A stretch of 7,239 nucleotides of DNA from Parachlamydiaceae bacterium (GTDB lineage Bacteria; Chlamydiota; Chlamydiia; Chlamydiales; Parachlamydiaceae). This document shows, one piece after another, positions 7,140 to 7,239 of this stretch. The first letter of the stretch is position 1. Every line of letters begins with the position of its first letter. Location: contig JACDDG010000114.1 of assembly GCA_013817115.1 (NCBI GenBank), positions 1 to 7,239 of the forward strand. Direction: 5' to 3'. The position numbers were made by a program, and so were the translations under genes. The notes under the pieces were generated by a model. That model had not been told where the DNA came from. It did not search any database and saw nothing but the letters and a program-made list of their open reading frames with translations.

Positions 7140-7194
7140 GGGCTTTATACCGAAGTGCGTCTAAATTTTAGATTTTTGGCTTTGAGAAAGCCCC
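7140..7194 (+). repeat. Dispersed ~50-bp repeat, copy B, with hairpin ends
   Basis: Second copy of the repeat, starting 672 bases after copy A. It is bounded by GGGCTTT (7140-7146) and AAAGCCC (7187-7193), a perfect 7-bp inverted repeat. A second GGCTTT (7178-7183) can pair with the same right arm across a GAG loop. The centre contains the near-palindrome TCTAAATTTTAGA (7160-7172). The structure is that of a short palindromic repeat or a MITE-like relic. No target-site duplication is evident. Confidence 0.8.
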
Positions 7195-7208
7195 GGGATT
7201 GAGCGATC

Positions 7209-7239
7209 AAAAACGACCCAATATTATAATATGGGGTCG
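7209..7239 (-). terminator. Intrinsic terminator for a minus-strand gene beyond the right edge
   Basis: CGACCC (7214-7219) pairs with GGGTCG (7234-7239). After one A/G mismatch, the self-complementary ATATTATAATAT (7221-7232) extends the stem. On the plus strand the hairpin is preceded by AAAAA (7209-7213), so on the minus strand it is followed by UUUUU, the standard intrinsic terminator layout. It would end transcription entering from the right. If T residues follow 7239 it would also work for the plus strand. Confidence 0.65.

Overview
The window is AT-rich DNA from a Gram-negative (diderm) bacterium: it encodes an Omp85-family outer-membrane barrel protein and its inner-membrane partner. 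The low GC content, the exported protein of unknown function and the short degenerate repeats around a gene without a normal start suggest a host-associated genome. My best guess is an amoeba symbiont of the Chlamydiae (Parachlamydiales type). That guess rests on general resemblance and remembered motifs, not on a marker gene, so confidence is low.

Left half (172-5024, minus strand): a two-gene operon, tamA then tamB, separated by 8 bases, with the tamB ribosome-binding site overlapping the tamA stop codon. TamA is a signal peptide, three POTRA-like domains and an Omp85 barrel with the LRGY motif. TamB is an N-terminally anchored periplasmic beta-rich protein with the DUF490 C-terminus. Together they should form the translocation and assembly module that bridges the periplasm, inserting some outer-membrane proteins and/or moving lipid between membranes. 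This TamB is short for the family and carries four perfectly spaced tandem 39-residue repeats in its body, the clearest unusual feature of the operon.

Middle (5025-5312): a divergent promoter region. A strong sigma70-type promoter (TTGATA, 18 bp, TATAAT) reads left into tamA. Another (TTGATT, 17 bp, TATATT) reads right into the next gene. A small inverted repeat lies between them.

Right half (5313-7239, plus strand): a 341-residue exported protein of unknown function with a YHGS motif and a GIY...S.S segment reminiscent of ADP-ribosyltransferase folds. It is followed by about 130 bases of non-coding sequence with hairpins, then a 209-codon frame with no ATG anywhere. That frame begins inside one copy of a ~50-bp repeat, and the second copy of the repeat lies just after it. 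This stretch looks rearranged or decaying. The window ends on a strong hairpin that, read on the minus strand, is an intrinsic terminator for a gene beyond the right edge.

Positions 1-171 hold no gene that I can support, only overlapping inverted repeats downstream of tamB.
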